From: Suillus spraguei
Lineage: Eukaryota > Basidiomycota > Agaricomycetes > Boletales > Suillaceae
Reading direction: 5' to 3'
DNA: 64,000 nt
Assembly: GCA_016800925.1 (NCBI GenBank)
Contig: JABCPU010000307.1
Coordinates: forward strand, 1-64,000
A model generated the notes under the pieces. That model did no database searches, had not been told where the DNA came from, and saw only the letters and a list, made by a program, of their open reading frames with translations. Shown one piece after another: positions 12,016-22,284 of the stretch (its first letter is position 1; each line of letters starts with the position of its first letter). A program made the position numbers and the translations under genes.

Positions 12016-13379
12016 TCACTATGTACATCGTTAGTGTATTGTTGGTAGCACATGCGTGGAATGAGAAATACATTCAATAAACCACTTATGGGCCTTGTTC
12101 TGATCGTCACATTCCACAACAACAACATCACCTTCACTTTCATCATCCTCAACGGTGGCCTTCCCTTTGCCCTTACCTTTGACCTTTGGCTTTGGCTTTG
12201 GCTTCGGTTTGGCGGATGCCTTCCCCTTCCCCTTGGCCTTGGCCTTACCCTTACCCTTGCCAGTCTCTCCATTGTCACCCTCATCTTCATGCCCATCGGC
12301 GTCAGTAAGCACCATGTTATCGAGGTCGAGGATATCGCCATCTTCATCGCCAGTCTGAGCAATGTTTCGAGTCACGCGTTTTTTGCCGCCCTTCATGGCC
12401 TTCTTGTGTGACTTCGATGGACCCGGCGTCGGTGCGGGTGGGTCGATGAATTCAACCTCGTCGTCATCATCATCATGAATGGGCTCGTGGCCAGCCAATC
12501 CCACTTGATCGATTTTACCAGGCCTGTTCCAAAGTGTAAGCAATCAACAACCTCGAATTCTTATGGCAGCCGTGTACCTTTATTGGCTGTCAAGAACTGC
12601 TTCAACATATTGCCTTTTCCCTCGCCATGATGGAGCATTAATACGTCGACAGTCCCCAGTGCAACCATATTGTACACTATGACCTCCTTTTGCTGGCCAA
12701 GTCGCCAAGCGCGCCCAATGATTTGGTTGACGAGCATGCGTGACCAGCATTGATCCTGTAAGTGAAGTTTGTAAGTGAAGTTTGTTTGTAGTGTAGTGAG
12801 TTTGAGTAAAATTAGTGAGTTGTGAGGTGAGGAGCTATGGAAAACTCACGAAGAGAACTACAACTGTTGTCGCAGTAAGATTGAGTCCGACAGCACCAAC
12901 ACTTGAAAATATCAGAATCCTCGCATTCGGGTCTGAGTGAAATTTCAAGACGGTTTGTTTCGCTCTTCGGCGCCATGTCCGCCATGAATGATCAGAGGAT
13001 TGATGTTGTGCAGCTTAAGCAGCGAGATAAGGAGGGGAGCCATCATAGGGAACTCGATATAGACCAAGATCTTGTGCGTGCCCCTAGTCATGAGATCTGG
13101 CATGGCAATATATTCGGCATTGGGCCTCGGGGGAGAGATTCAGCGAGTTGGTTGGATGGTGGGGGACTTACACCCTTGGCGGATTCCTCGTCGATGTTGA
13201 AGGTATCATGCTCGTCGGATTGCAAATGCCAGGCCAGTAGCTTGATCAGCATGTCAACTTTCGTCGACCTCACCATGTCCCACTCAGCGAGAGACTTGAC
13301 GACAGGGTAAGTAGGGGACTGGTGGTGGGGGAATACCACCTTGGTACGGCCGTCCAAATAAAATTTCTGTGCGTGTGTC

Positions 13380-13500
13380 AGTGTACGTCTCCCTCAGGGA
13401 GCCGACGACTTACTGTGTTAAAGTTGGGCATGTCGTCCAGCGCCGCAGCCATTGAGCTAAGTGAGTGTGTTAGCACTCGGTCCCCTGAGGGAGACGTCAC
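13380..13500. repeat. Two motif copies in an SNF2-like intron
   Basis: Copies at about 13390 (GTCTCCCTCAGGGAGCC) and 13478 (CGGTCCCCTGAGGGAGACG) sit between two helicase exons. Confidence 0.6.
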
Positions 13501-14564
13501 TCACAAGCCCGTAATCTGAGCCATCACGCTCTCGTTGATCTCCAGCTCCTTCTCGTTGAGTTGGACGGGAACAATGACCATCTTGTAGGGGATCAACGTA
13601 TCGTTGATCTTCTTCCCGTCAATGTTTGCGAGTCGACTGTCCGTCGAATGACACAGCCTCGGTAGCCACGTTTGATATTGTTGATCCATTTTGTCGTCAC
13701 GTCGCAATCCGGATCCTCGCTTCTGGCTCGTCGTCGTTAGTAGTTGCACCGCCAGCCAATAACCGAACTGTGTGCGCAGTGGCGTCGTTTTTATCTTCTT
13801 GAGTCATGGTCCGACAGGCCGCACAAAGTTGCTTTACGTGCTCTTTGTCCGTTCATCACCCGACTTCCCCATGAAATATGGGATGTGAGCCAAGCGGCCC
13901 ACGTTGCAAAGGTCCTAAGTAAATGATTCAGTGAGTGCTAAAAAACCAATGACGACAGTTTTTGACTTACCATTGGACCCGTGTACAATGGTGTGCCAGA
14001 TGCCAGCAGTTTCACTATGGATGCTCTAGTGACCTCAAGGGTCCGTAAAATTGGGCGGTAAGATTTCGCATATCATGGACCTCGTCCACGGAAACGGTGA
14101 GAAATTTCTGACCCGCCCAGAGGCATTTTGCAGCCTGCTTGCGCAGCTTGAGAGAGCACATGTCATTGGACGCCTTGTTGCTGTTGTGTCCTGCGACACC
14201 TTTGCGGGTGTCGAATACCTTTCTGCTTGTAAGCATGACCTGACATCCAGTGAGTCGTTGCAGCTGATGTGAATCAGGAAACTCACCGAGTGATTCACCA
14301 AAATGATGCGGTGAATGAGTGGAGTGGAGGACTTCGCCCAAGCACCGTTGAAGAAGTCTCCGAACTCATTCTCGGCGGTGGGATAGTTATAGACTTCCAG
14401 GGCTTTCGGGGCGAAAAAGGTGCGAAGTTCTGAGAACCATTGACTGTTGAGGGAATTTGGTACTATGATGACATGGGGGAGGTTGGGGATTGCATCGAGG
14501 CCTGCAAAAAATGGGCGTTCGGCTATTGGGCATGAGGGGATGGTCAGTCATACTTCTCTCCCAA

Positions 14565-15470
14565 TAAACGGCTCCCTGGGAGGACCGGCTAAATAACAGC
14601 CACGAGACATTGCATGTGCAGCAACGGCTCACTCAAGCGATCGCACACCTACAGCGACATGCTCCACAGCAACAACACAACGGCTCCCTGAGGGGACTGC
14701 TGCTCACAGCAATACCACACGATAACGACAGCAGCAGCAGCAGCAACATCAACATCAATACCAACTTCCACAATGGCTCCCTGAGGGGACCGCTGCGACC
14801 AGCAGCAACATCACACACGCTGATCAAGAACCACAGCGGCAACAACATCAAACCACTCAATGGCTCCCTGAGGGACCGCTGCGACCAGCACCAACGTCAC
14901 ACACGCTGATCAGGAACCGCAGCGGCAACAACATCACACCACTCAACGGCTCCCTGAGGGACCGCTGCGACCAGCACCAATGTCACACACGCTGATCAGG
15001 AACCACAGCGGCAACAACATCACACACTCAATGGCTCCCTGAGGGACCGCTGCGACCAGCACCAACATCACACACACTGATCAAGAACTGCAGTGCAACA
15101 ACATCAAACCACTCAACGGCTCCCTGAGGGACCGCTGCGACCAGCACCAACATCACACACGCTGATCAAGAACCACAGCAGCAACAACATCAAACCACTC
15201 AACACTCAACGGCTCCCTGAGGGGACCGCTGCGACCAGCACCAACGTCACACACGCTGATCATGAACCACAGCGGCAACAACATCACACCACTCAACGGC
15301 TCCCTGAGGGGACCGCTGCGGCCAGCAACAACATCACACATGCTGAGGAAGAACAGCAGCAGCAACGACATCACGAAGTCCAACAACTCCAACAACTCCA
15401 GCAACAACACCAACACCAACGGTTGGCTGGCTAAATGAACCCGTCTCCCTCACAGGACTGGCACAAAACA
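14565..15470. repeat. Tandem array, about 88-bp unit with the 18-base core, in an intron
   Basis: About nine units. Each has the core GGCTCCCTGAGGG(G)ACCG followed by a CTGCGACCAGCACCAACRTC-type stretch, CACACACGCTGATCA and AACAACATCA. Cores fall near 14570, 14682, 14775, 14863, 14946, 15031, 15118, 15210 and 15298. Some cores have lost one G in the GGGG run. The array fills the intron between the Walker A exon and the next helicase exon. Open frames here encode QRLPEGTAA- or GSLRGPL-type repeats and follow from the unit, not from selection. Confidence 0.85.
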
Positions 15471-17073
15471 CAACACTCACCAAGAATTGGTGCAGGGCGA
15501 ACATTCATCATGTTGATGGTGGACGTCACACCATCGGGTCTCCCTCGACCCGCTGTGACGTCCTGCACCCAGAAGGCATCGATGACAAAGGCAATTAGGC
15601 CCATTGTGAGTGCTGTCTTACCCACGCCAACCTCGTCAGCGATCAGTATCCCTGGCACCTCGTCATCTGACTTTGTCGCAGACCAAATCTTGTCCATGAT
15701 TGTGGCGACACCAACACATTGATGCCAGAGGAGTGACAATGGCTCCATGTCGTCGTTCTCTTCTACAAATTTTGACGTCGATGCCTCATCCCAGGTGCAC
15801 AATCCTCTTTTCGAGCGAAACTCGGCAAAAAGTGCAGGCTTGCCACCTGGGAACTGCAGGAGGTGGTTGAGTTTATCGTTATCCATCTCTCGCCAACCAT
15901 CCACGCCAAGGTCCTCAGATTGTTCCAGCCAGGCAGCTTTACCGCTGTTTTCGAGATCCTCCTCGTCTTGCACGGGCTCTAACTGACCTGGTTCAGTTTC
16001 GAACAGCTGTACATACAGTGCCCAGATCTCCTCCACATCCCCTGCAGCAATGAGAGAGGCGGTCTTGACCTTGCGCGCACGTTGAGCACCACGTTTGCCT
16101 GGTAAGAAAGATGAGTCTGCATCAAAACGGCTCCCCAAGGGGACCGCACTACGCACGGCCAGGTGTGTTGTCCGTTTTCACCGTCACCTTCTCTTTCGGT
16201 ACTTTCCTGGCCTTTGCCACCGCAATGATGATGACCTCTTTCAAGAACTCCTGGTACTCAGCCACTTGATCTTGTTCCGCAGGGAACCACGCAACTGCCA
16301 TGCTGAGGGCCTTGACGGCCTTGGTCGCCTCATGCAGCTGCGATGCAGTGACCTCATCAGCGTCCTCAATCTCTGCTACCTGTGAGTCACCAATCATGTG
16401 TCCAACAAGACGACTCACCTTTCACAGTCATGGCAGCAGCCAGTTTCTTGTTAGGCAATCCCTTCTCCGCATGCCTGAAGCGTTTGCGGTGACGCTCCCA
16501 GGCGTGATGGTTGATGGACGTCAAAGCATCACGAAAATCACCACGCGGCACACGCTCCAGTGCGTGATCGCCTGCAATCGCGAGCAGGACGTCCTCCTTG
16601 GCGCGTTCAGACTCTATGATATTCGGAAAGTCCTCCCCTTCTTCCAGTCCCTCGTTAATCAGTTGCATCGGTGCCACTCCCAAATTATTGTACACTTCGT
16701 CAATGCGATCGCGCATGCCAGGAGTTACCTGTTGCTTTTGGAACCATTTCTTCAAGGCCGCGCGTCCAGCGCTCCATCCTCCCTCGCTCTTGCCTTCGAG
16801 TACCTTATAATGTGCGTCTGACATTTTCCTCTTCTCAATGCCTCGATCATCACACGAATAGACGCCCTCTCGTTGTCTGTGAGATGCTTGTTCGGCTCGT
16901 CGAATAATTTCTCGTGAGTCCGAACACCTCTTCCAGAGTCCCTGATTCATCATCAAAGATCCAGTCCTTGCGGAATGGAGGAGGATCAAGACAGCGCTTT
17001 GCAGATTGTGATCATATCTGCTCCATGAGGCGTGCATCGGTGTTAGTGTTTCTCTACTACTAGGTGAGTACAC

Positions 17074-17451
17074 TTACTGCTTGTTGTTGGTTGGTTTGTT
17101 GGTTTGTTGGTTTTTTGTCGCTGTTGCTGTCGTTCGGTGGGTGATTTCTTGTCAGTCAGCTCCGTTGTTGCTACTTATAATGTACCGCGGTACATTTGAT
17201 TATCACCCTAAAAATTTCATTTGTTCAGGGTCGTTGTGATCCTGCCCTGCTCAATGTCTCCTTGGGGATGGCCCATCACCCTCATGGTTGTTCAAGGGTG
17301 TTCGATAGCCTAATATAGGTGGGTGAGGCGCGCTCGTGCATGTCATATCCGCTGGATGGTTGTGACTGATGGCAGTAATCGCTCCCTGAGGGAGCTGCTG
17401 GACTCGATGTTTGCTGAGTGTTTCTCATTTCATCTGTCCTTGCTCCATGCG
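17074..17451. other. Upstream of the SNF2-like gene; no gene recognised
   Basis: Contains a (GGTTTGTT)n-like run at about 17085-17115 and one motif copy near 17380 (CGCTCCCTGAGGGAGCTG). No coding segment is evident. Confidence 0.4.
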
Positions 17452-17820
17452 TGACTGATGAAATCTGTCCAGTCAGGGAACGGACGTTTCATGTTAGATG
17501 AGCCAAGCCATGCGTGTCTTCGATGGGGTGGCTTCGACATTGTGACGATCGCCTGGGCAAAGACTCCATACTGTTCAAAAAATGAACAATATTTGCTTTG
17601 CCAATCAACACTGGCACAAATGGGGCAAGAGAAGTGTTGCCTCATGCCCCATTTTGTGCCGGTGTTGATTGGCAAAGCAAATATTGTTCATTTTTTGAAC
17701 AGTACGGAGTCTTTGCCCAGGCGATCGTCACAATGTCGAAGCCACCCCATCGAAGACACGCATGGTTTGGCTCATCTAACATGAAACGTTTGTTTTCTGA
17801 ATGGACAGATTAATCAGTTG
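17452..17820. mobile_element. Fold-back (long inverted repeat) element, about 175-bp arms
   Basis: The left arm (about 17452-17627) and right arm (about 17645-17820) are near-perfect reverse complements around a loop of about 17 bases (GAGAAGTGTTGCCTCA). Shared blocks include TTCAAAAAATGAACAATATT, TTGACGATCGCCTGGGCAAA-type sequence and AAACGTCCGTT/AAACGTTTGTT near the ends. The arms differ by only a few bases. There is no transposase, so it would be a non-autonomous fold-back or MITE-like element. A target duplication is not clear. Open frames on both strands here mirror each other and are not genes. Confidence 0.85.
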
Positions 17821-18050
17821 TACATATTATTAATTACAGAAAACTTCAACGGATGAGACCCGAGTTGATTCACACCGTCACAAGCTCCACACCCGAACTC
17901 ACAACTCATTCTTGCACATGCCACCAGGTAGACAGTATTCGACTGTCATCATCATTTCAATTCCAAGGGTAGTCACTTACTGCACCAGAGATCATTCTCA
18001 CGTCATACAGGGTTGCGATATACAAAGTCACATGCACGTCATGTGCACTA
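17821..18050. other. No feature recognised
   Basis: About 230 bases between the fold-back element and the next motif array. I see no coding or repeat structure. Confidence 0.3.
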
Positions 18051-18590
18051 AGAAATGAGCGGTCATGTGTGCGGTCCCCTCAGGGAGCCATTCACTGTCA
18101 CGGTGCTACATGTCAACAGTAGTGTAGTAATTGTATTGATATCCGTTACATCAATTGACGTTGGAGCAGCGTTATCACAACGCATGAGTTACAAATGAGA
18201 GTGTATTGCAACGGTCCCCTGAGGGAGCCGTCCAGTGTTGTGGAAGGACATGCAGCTGCAACACAACTATGAGTTAAGAAACTGGTGTTCACCTAGGAAA
18301 GTGATGACACTGTGTGATGCATGTGTATGTGCAGTCCCCTTAGGGAGCCACTGGTGAGCAGGGTACACATAATATGAGTGTCACATGACAGTGCATGGAC
18401 GGTCCACATGTGCGGTCCCCTCATGGAGCCGCTGGTGGGCAGGGTACACATCATATGAGTATCACATGACAGTGCATGGATGGTCCACATGTGCGGTCCC
18501 CTTAGGGAGCCGCTGGTGAGCACACATAATATGAGTGTCACATGACAGTGCATGGACAGTCCCCTGAGAGAGCCGCTGCTCATCCCGTCC
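18051..18590. repeat. Motif array, about 80-bp unit
   Basis: Reverse-orientation cores CGGTCCCCTNAGGGAGCCG at about 18070, 18212, 18334, 18414, 18494 and 18557. The last four share flanks with GGTGAGCAGGGTACACAT, ATGAGTGTCACATGACAGTG and CATGGACGGTCCACATGTG. Centres vary: TCA, TGA, TTA. Confidence 0.8.
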
Positions 18591-18704
18591 ATCATTACAC
18601 AGTCAACCCTAATTCTTCCACAAAAGGAAATTCTCTCCCTCTGACCGAAATTTAAACCATAGATTAGGATTAGGGTCTCAAGCACTGAGCCATCCACCTA
18701 CGCA

Positions 18705-19205
18705 ACCTATGATCCACTATCAACCAGAGAAGCCCTCAGATTCACCAAGTCAAGAAAGCCCCAGAAGCGAAAACAGTTGGTACCATTAGCAATGGTTTGA
18801 CCCCCATGAAGGGGTGGCAACCAACAAGAAAAGTCCTCAGAAGCGAAAATAGGTGGTACTGTTAGCAACAGTTTGACCCCCATGAGGGGTGGCAACCACC
18901 AGAAAAAGCCCCCAGACCCACTAAGCAAAAGATGCAACATTTAGATAGTGATAGAAATTGAGTGAGTGGTGAGGAAGAAAGAAGGAAGAAAGAGACGATT
19001 TTTGGTTCAAGTTGAGCGCATTTTTGCTTATTAAGCATTGCCAAATAAAGCCCATCACCTGCAAAATCAAGACAAGATTTGTAGTTGACCGCATTTTTGC
19101 TTATTAAGCATTGCCAAATAAAGCCCATCACCTGCAAAATCAAGACAATATTTGTAGTCCAAGTTGACCGCATTTTTGCTTATAATCAATTGCCAAACAT
19201 GGCCT
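18705..19205. repeat. Two short tandem repeats (about 72 bp x2, about 68 bp x3)
   Basis: Around 18750-18905 a unit containing GAAAACAGTTGGTACC and TTTGACCCCCATGA occurs twice. Around 19015-19200 a unit containing CGCATTTTTGCTTATTAAGC, GCCCATCACCTGCAAAATCA and AAGACAA occurs three times, the last one diverged. No gene is visible. Confidence 0.75.
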
Positions 19206-19239
19206 ATTAGCTGAAAATTCAAGAAAGAAGATTTGTGGT

Positions 19240-20925
19240 TCATTTCATGTTAGAGTCATGCTGTCCTCTTTTCCTACCAACTGTGCCCAGAGGCCTGATT
19301 TTATGTAGATACTGATGCATTAAAGCATGCTCATCACAATTTATGATCTTGAAGATGGATTGAAGATAGTCCCAGAGCATTCCCAGCGCATGGGAATATA
19401 AACATGTCAGTTTGCCTGATATCCCCCACAAAGATCGATTTTTCTAGGCTTCCCATGACTCGCTTAGTCTTCAAACACATTTTTCCTGGGGGATTTTGAC
19501 ATCCCTGAAGATGATGGTAAAAGCCATTTGTCCAGGAAAAATCGTGTTCTTGAGATATGCAAGGTGCCCCTCCCCTCTCCTACTGGACATATCTTGTTAA
19601 CATGCAAATACCGATGTATACATGGCTGTTCCTATTGTTTTTGGATGCTACAAATCGATTAAAGATGGTCCCAAAGCATTCCCAGCATGTGGGAATCCAA
19701 ATATATATCAGTTTGCCTGGTGCCCCTCCCCTCTTCTACTGGACATATCTTGTTAACATGCAAATACAGATGTATACATGGCTGTTCCTATTGTTTTTGG
19801 ATGCTACAAATCGATTACAGATGGTCCAAAAGCATTCCCAGCATGTGGGAATCTAAATATATATCAGTTTGCCTGCTGCCCCCAACAAAGATCGATTTTT
19901 CTAGGCTTCCCATGACTTGCTCAGCCTTTGAAATTATCTTTCTGGGGGGCTTTTGATGCTTCTGAAGATGATTGTCGAAGCCATTTGTTCAGAAAAAATC
20001 ATATTGTAGAGATATACAAGGTCCCCCTCCCCCTCCTACTAGTCATATCTTGTTAGCATGCAAATGCCAATATATATATGGCTGTTCCTATTGTTTTTCT
20101 ATGTTACAAATCGATTGGAAATGGTTCCAGAGCATTCCCAGCAGGTGGCAATGTAAACAAGTCAGTTTGCCTGGTACCCCCTACAAAGATCAATTTTTCC
20201 AGACTTCCCATGACTTGCTCAGCCTTCAAACTCATTTTTCCTGGGGGCTTTCAATGTCCCTGAAGACTATGGTTGAAGCCATTTGTCCAGGAAAAATCGT
20301 GTTTTTGAGATATGCAAGGTACCCCTCCCCCTCCTACTGGTTATATCTTGTTAACATGCAAATACCGATATATATATGGCTGTTCCTATTATTTTTCGAT
20401 AGTATAAATTGATTGGAAATGGTTCCAGAGCATTTAAGGCCTGTGGGAATATAAATATGTCAGTTTACCTGGTACCCCCCACAAAGATCGATTTTTCTAG
20501 GCTTCCCATGACTTGCTTATCCTTCAAACTTATTTTTCCTGGGGGCTATTGACATCCCTGAAGATGATAGTGAAGCCCGTTTGTCCAGGAAAAATCGCAT
20601 TCTTGAGATATGCATGACCCTCCTCCCCCCTCCTACTGGTTATATCTTGTTACTGTGCAAATACCGATATATATATGACTGTTATTATTGTTTTTTGATG
20701 CTAGAAATCGATTAGGAATAGTCCCAGAGCATTTCAAGCCTGTGGGAATCTAAATATGGAAGTTTGCCTGGTACCCCCCACAAAGATCGATTTTTCTAGG
20801 CTTCCCATGACTTGCCTATCCTTCAAACTCATTTTTCCTGGAGACTATTAACATCCCTGAAGATGATAGTGAAGCCCGTTTGTCCAGGAAAAATCGTGTT
20901 CTTGAGATATACAAGGTCCTCCTAG
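19240..20925. repeat. Satellite-like tandem repeat, about 298-bp unit, about five units
   Basis: The landmark AAAGATCGATTTTTCTAGGC recurs near 19431, 19887, 20182, 20482 and 20782, so the basic period is 296-300 bases. The first interval (455) is longer because a segment of about 172 bases (TGCCCCTCCCCTC...ATATATCAGTTTGCCTG) is itself duplicated at 19562-19880. Other conserved blocks are TACTGGACATATCTTGTTA, GGCTGTTCCTATTGTTTTT and CCTGAAGATGATGGT. Open frames inside are repeat by-products. Confidence 0.9.
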
Positions 20926-21300
20926 TGAAATAGTACCATCAACAAACGAAGACCATGTTTGCTGAGAATAGCCCACTTTTGCTTGGCGAACTCGCTCGAT
21001 TTCGGCTTTCTGTTGCTCAATTTCGGCGTCCTAGTGAAATAGTACCATCAACAAACGAAGACCATGTTTGCTGAGAATAGCCCACTTTTGATTGGCGAAC
21101 TCGCTCGATTTCAGCGTCCTGGTGAAATAGTACCACCAACAAACGAAGACAATGTTTCCTGAGAATAACCCACTTTTGCTTGTCGAACTTGCTCGATTTC
21201 GACCTCAAACTCCATGCGCAATTTGTGTCGATTCTGCAATGATGAGTACCATCAAGAAATGGAGACCATATTAGCTGAGAATAGCCCACCTTTGCCTCTT
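20918..21300. repeat. Tandem repeat (about 106 and 90 bp) overlapping the 3' end of a gene
   Basis: Units begin GTGAAATAGTACCATCAACA near 20924, 21031 and 21121, with a diverged one near 21240. Each contains GAAGACCATGTTTGCTGAGA, ATAGCCCACTTTTG and CTCGCTCGATTTC. Read on the minus strand they encode the repeated C-terminal peptide of the 366-codon gene at 21017-22117. Confidence 0.85.
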
Positions 21301-22117
21301 TAGCTTCGTGATGGGACTTTACCTGCTCAAGCGTCCCCAACATCTTTTGCCACTCAGACTGATAAGCAGCACATACAGCCTCGATATCCTTAGTTGGCAA
21401 TCCTAATGCGACCCCGCGATAACGACCACGTGCATGATGGTTTCCACACTCCAAGTCTTGATCACTACAGAACAGCTCTTTCAAGGTGCCCCACACTGTG
21501 CTCGAAAACCAATAGCATTGGTTTTCATATAGTTGGTATGCCGGGGCCTGGCGGTGTACCAGAGACAGGACAGTGGACACTTGAAGTGCCGAGGGCGCAG
21601 AAGATGTAGGAAAGTCAAAGCTACAAAGCTTGCTGTATGGTGTATATCTGACTTGAAGTTGTGGCGCTGCATCACGGGGGGAACCATAAATAGATACAGA
21701 GTCATATGCGTTGGTGTTGGATGATGAGGGACAGACTAATTCAGATGATTGTTTGAAGGAACAGCCTTGTCTTTGCACGGCACGGTCTGCAGACACTACA
21801 GCCTGAGCGGAGCAGCCATCGATCCAATGTCTGAAAAAAAATAACAGGAACTCGTGTTCGGGATGACTACCACATTTGTGATATTCCATGCGTGCCAGCA
21901 CACATTTTGCATACAGATTACCCTGGGTTTCATCCCAAGAATCTGCCATCGAGGAACACCAACTCAGGACTGACGCACTATTGATATCAGGCCCATTTGG
22001 ACAGTGAAACTTTAAAGCTGGAAGTCCAGGAGGAGGCTCTGACATGAATACACGATGAAAGGAGGATAGAAAATGGCTAATCCAGGAACTATTTCTTCGG
22101 TCTTGTTTTAAGGACAT
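21017..22117 (-). CDS. Uncharacterised 366-codon protein with repeated C-terminus
   Basis: A single open frame from MSLKQDRRNSSW to a stop at 21017. I do not recognise the family. The N-terminal two thirds are unique sequence, rich in Cys and His but with no clear zinc finger. There is no signal peptide or membrane helix. The last 110 residues contain three imperfect copies of KVGYSQ-x-x-WS-x-F-x-DGT, coded by the tandem DNA repeat below it. The stop lies within a repeat unit, so the true 3' end was probably replaced by or grew into the repeat. The start is the first ATG of the frame. It could be a gene fragment with a repeat-derived tail, like its neighbours. Confidence 0.45.
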   Translation of the reverse strand: MSLKQDRRNSSWISHFLSSFHRVFMSEPPPGLPALKFHCPNGPDINSASVLSWCSSMADSWDETQGNLYAKCVLARMEYHKCGSHPEHEFLLFFFRHWIDGCSAQAVVSADRAVQRQGCSFKQSSELVCPSSSNTNAYDSVSIYGSPRDAAPQLQVRYTPYSKLCSFDFPTSSAPSALQVSTVLSLVHRQAPAYQLYENQCYWFSSTVWGTLKELFCSDQDLECGNHHARGRYRGVALGLPTKDIEAVCAAYQSEWQKMLGTLEQVKSHHEAKEAKVGYSQLIWSPFLDGTHHCRIDTNCAWSLRSKSSKFDKQKWVILRKHCLRLLVVLFHQDAEIERVRQSKVGYSQQTWSSFVDGTISLGRRN

Positions 22118-22284
22118 GATAGATTGTCAAGGGTTTGAACACGTTGCTCCAAGGAGAGGCGTCACGGTCGAGTCAATTGAAGATGTAGACAGCTGCGAGC
22201 GGCCCGGCTTGCCCCTGGGTGCCAGGCCTGTGAGTTTGCAACCTGTTCGTCAGACAAAAGCTCACATATAACTTAACCTTCCAT
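22118..22284. other. Intergenic between divergent coding segments
   Basis: Short gap between the minus-strand 366-codon frame and the plus-strand TAO3-like fragment. No element recognised. Confidence 0.3.

Larger units (their letters stand above)
11006..17073 (-). pseudogene. SNF2-family helicase-like ATPase, frameshifted, with motif-filled introns
   Basis: A minus-strand gene of the SNF2 superfamily, in about twelve segments. The N-terminal part lies at about 17073-15485. The ATPase core begins with LLWHQCVGVATIMDKIW and the Walker A box ADEVGVGKTALTMGLIA (near 15640). It continues with HVIIVPNSLNSQWFSEL (14470), the DEVH box SVDEVHDMRN (14080), ASGTPLYTGP (13990), a VIRRT-type segment (13650), VGAVGLNLTATT (12880) and QIIGRAWRLGQQKEVIVYN (12720). 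The tail is Lys/Pro-rich and acidic (12543-12031), then Ser/Pro-rich and ends in an RG-rich stretch at 11006. Such proteins use ATP to move along DNA and remodel nucleosomes. Frame breaks near 14040, 13880, 13635 and 12960 indicate a pseudogene unless they are sequence errors. Its largest intron (about 15480-14520) is a motif array. Confidence 0.82.

Noticed and set aside
11006..17073. Intact SNF2 helicase gene
   Set aside because: At least four places need a frame change inside conserved motifs; introns cannot explain them all.
17430..17813. Open frames on both strands in the fold-back element
   Set aside because: They mirror each other because the DNA is a hairpin; no family feature.
19557..20412. 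Hydrophobic open frames in the 298-bp satellite as membrane proteins
   Set aside because: They repeat with the satellite unit and lack starts and splice signals.
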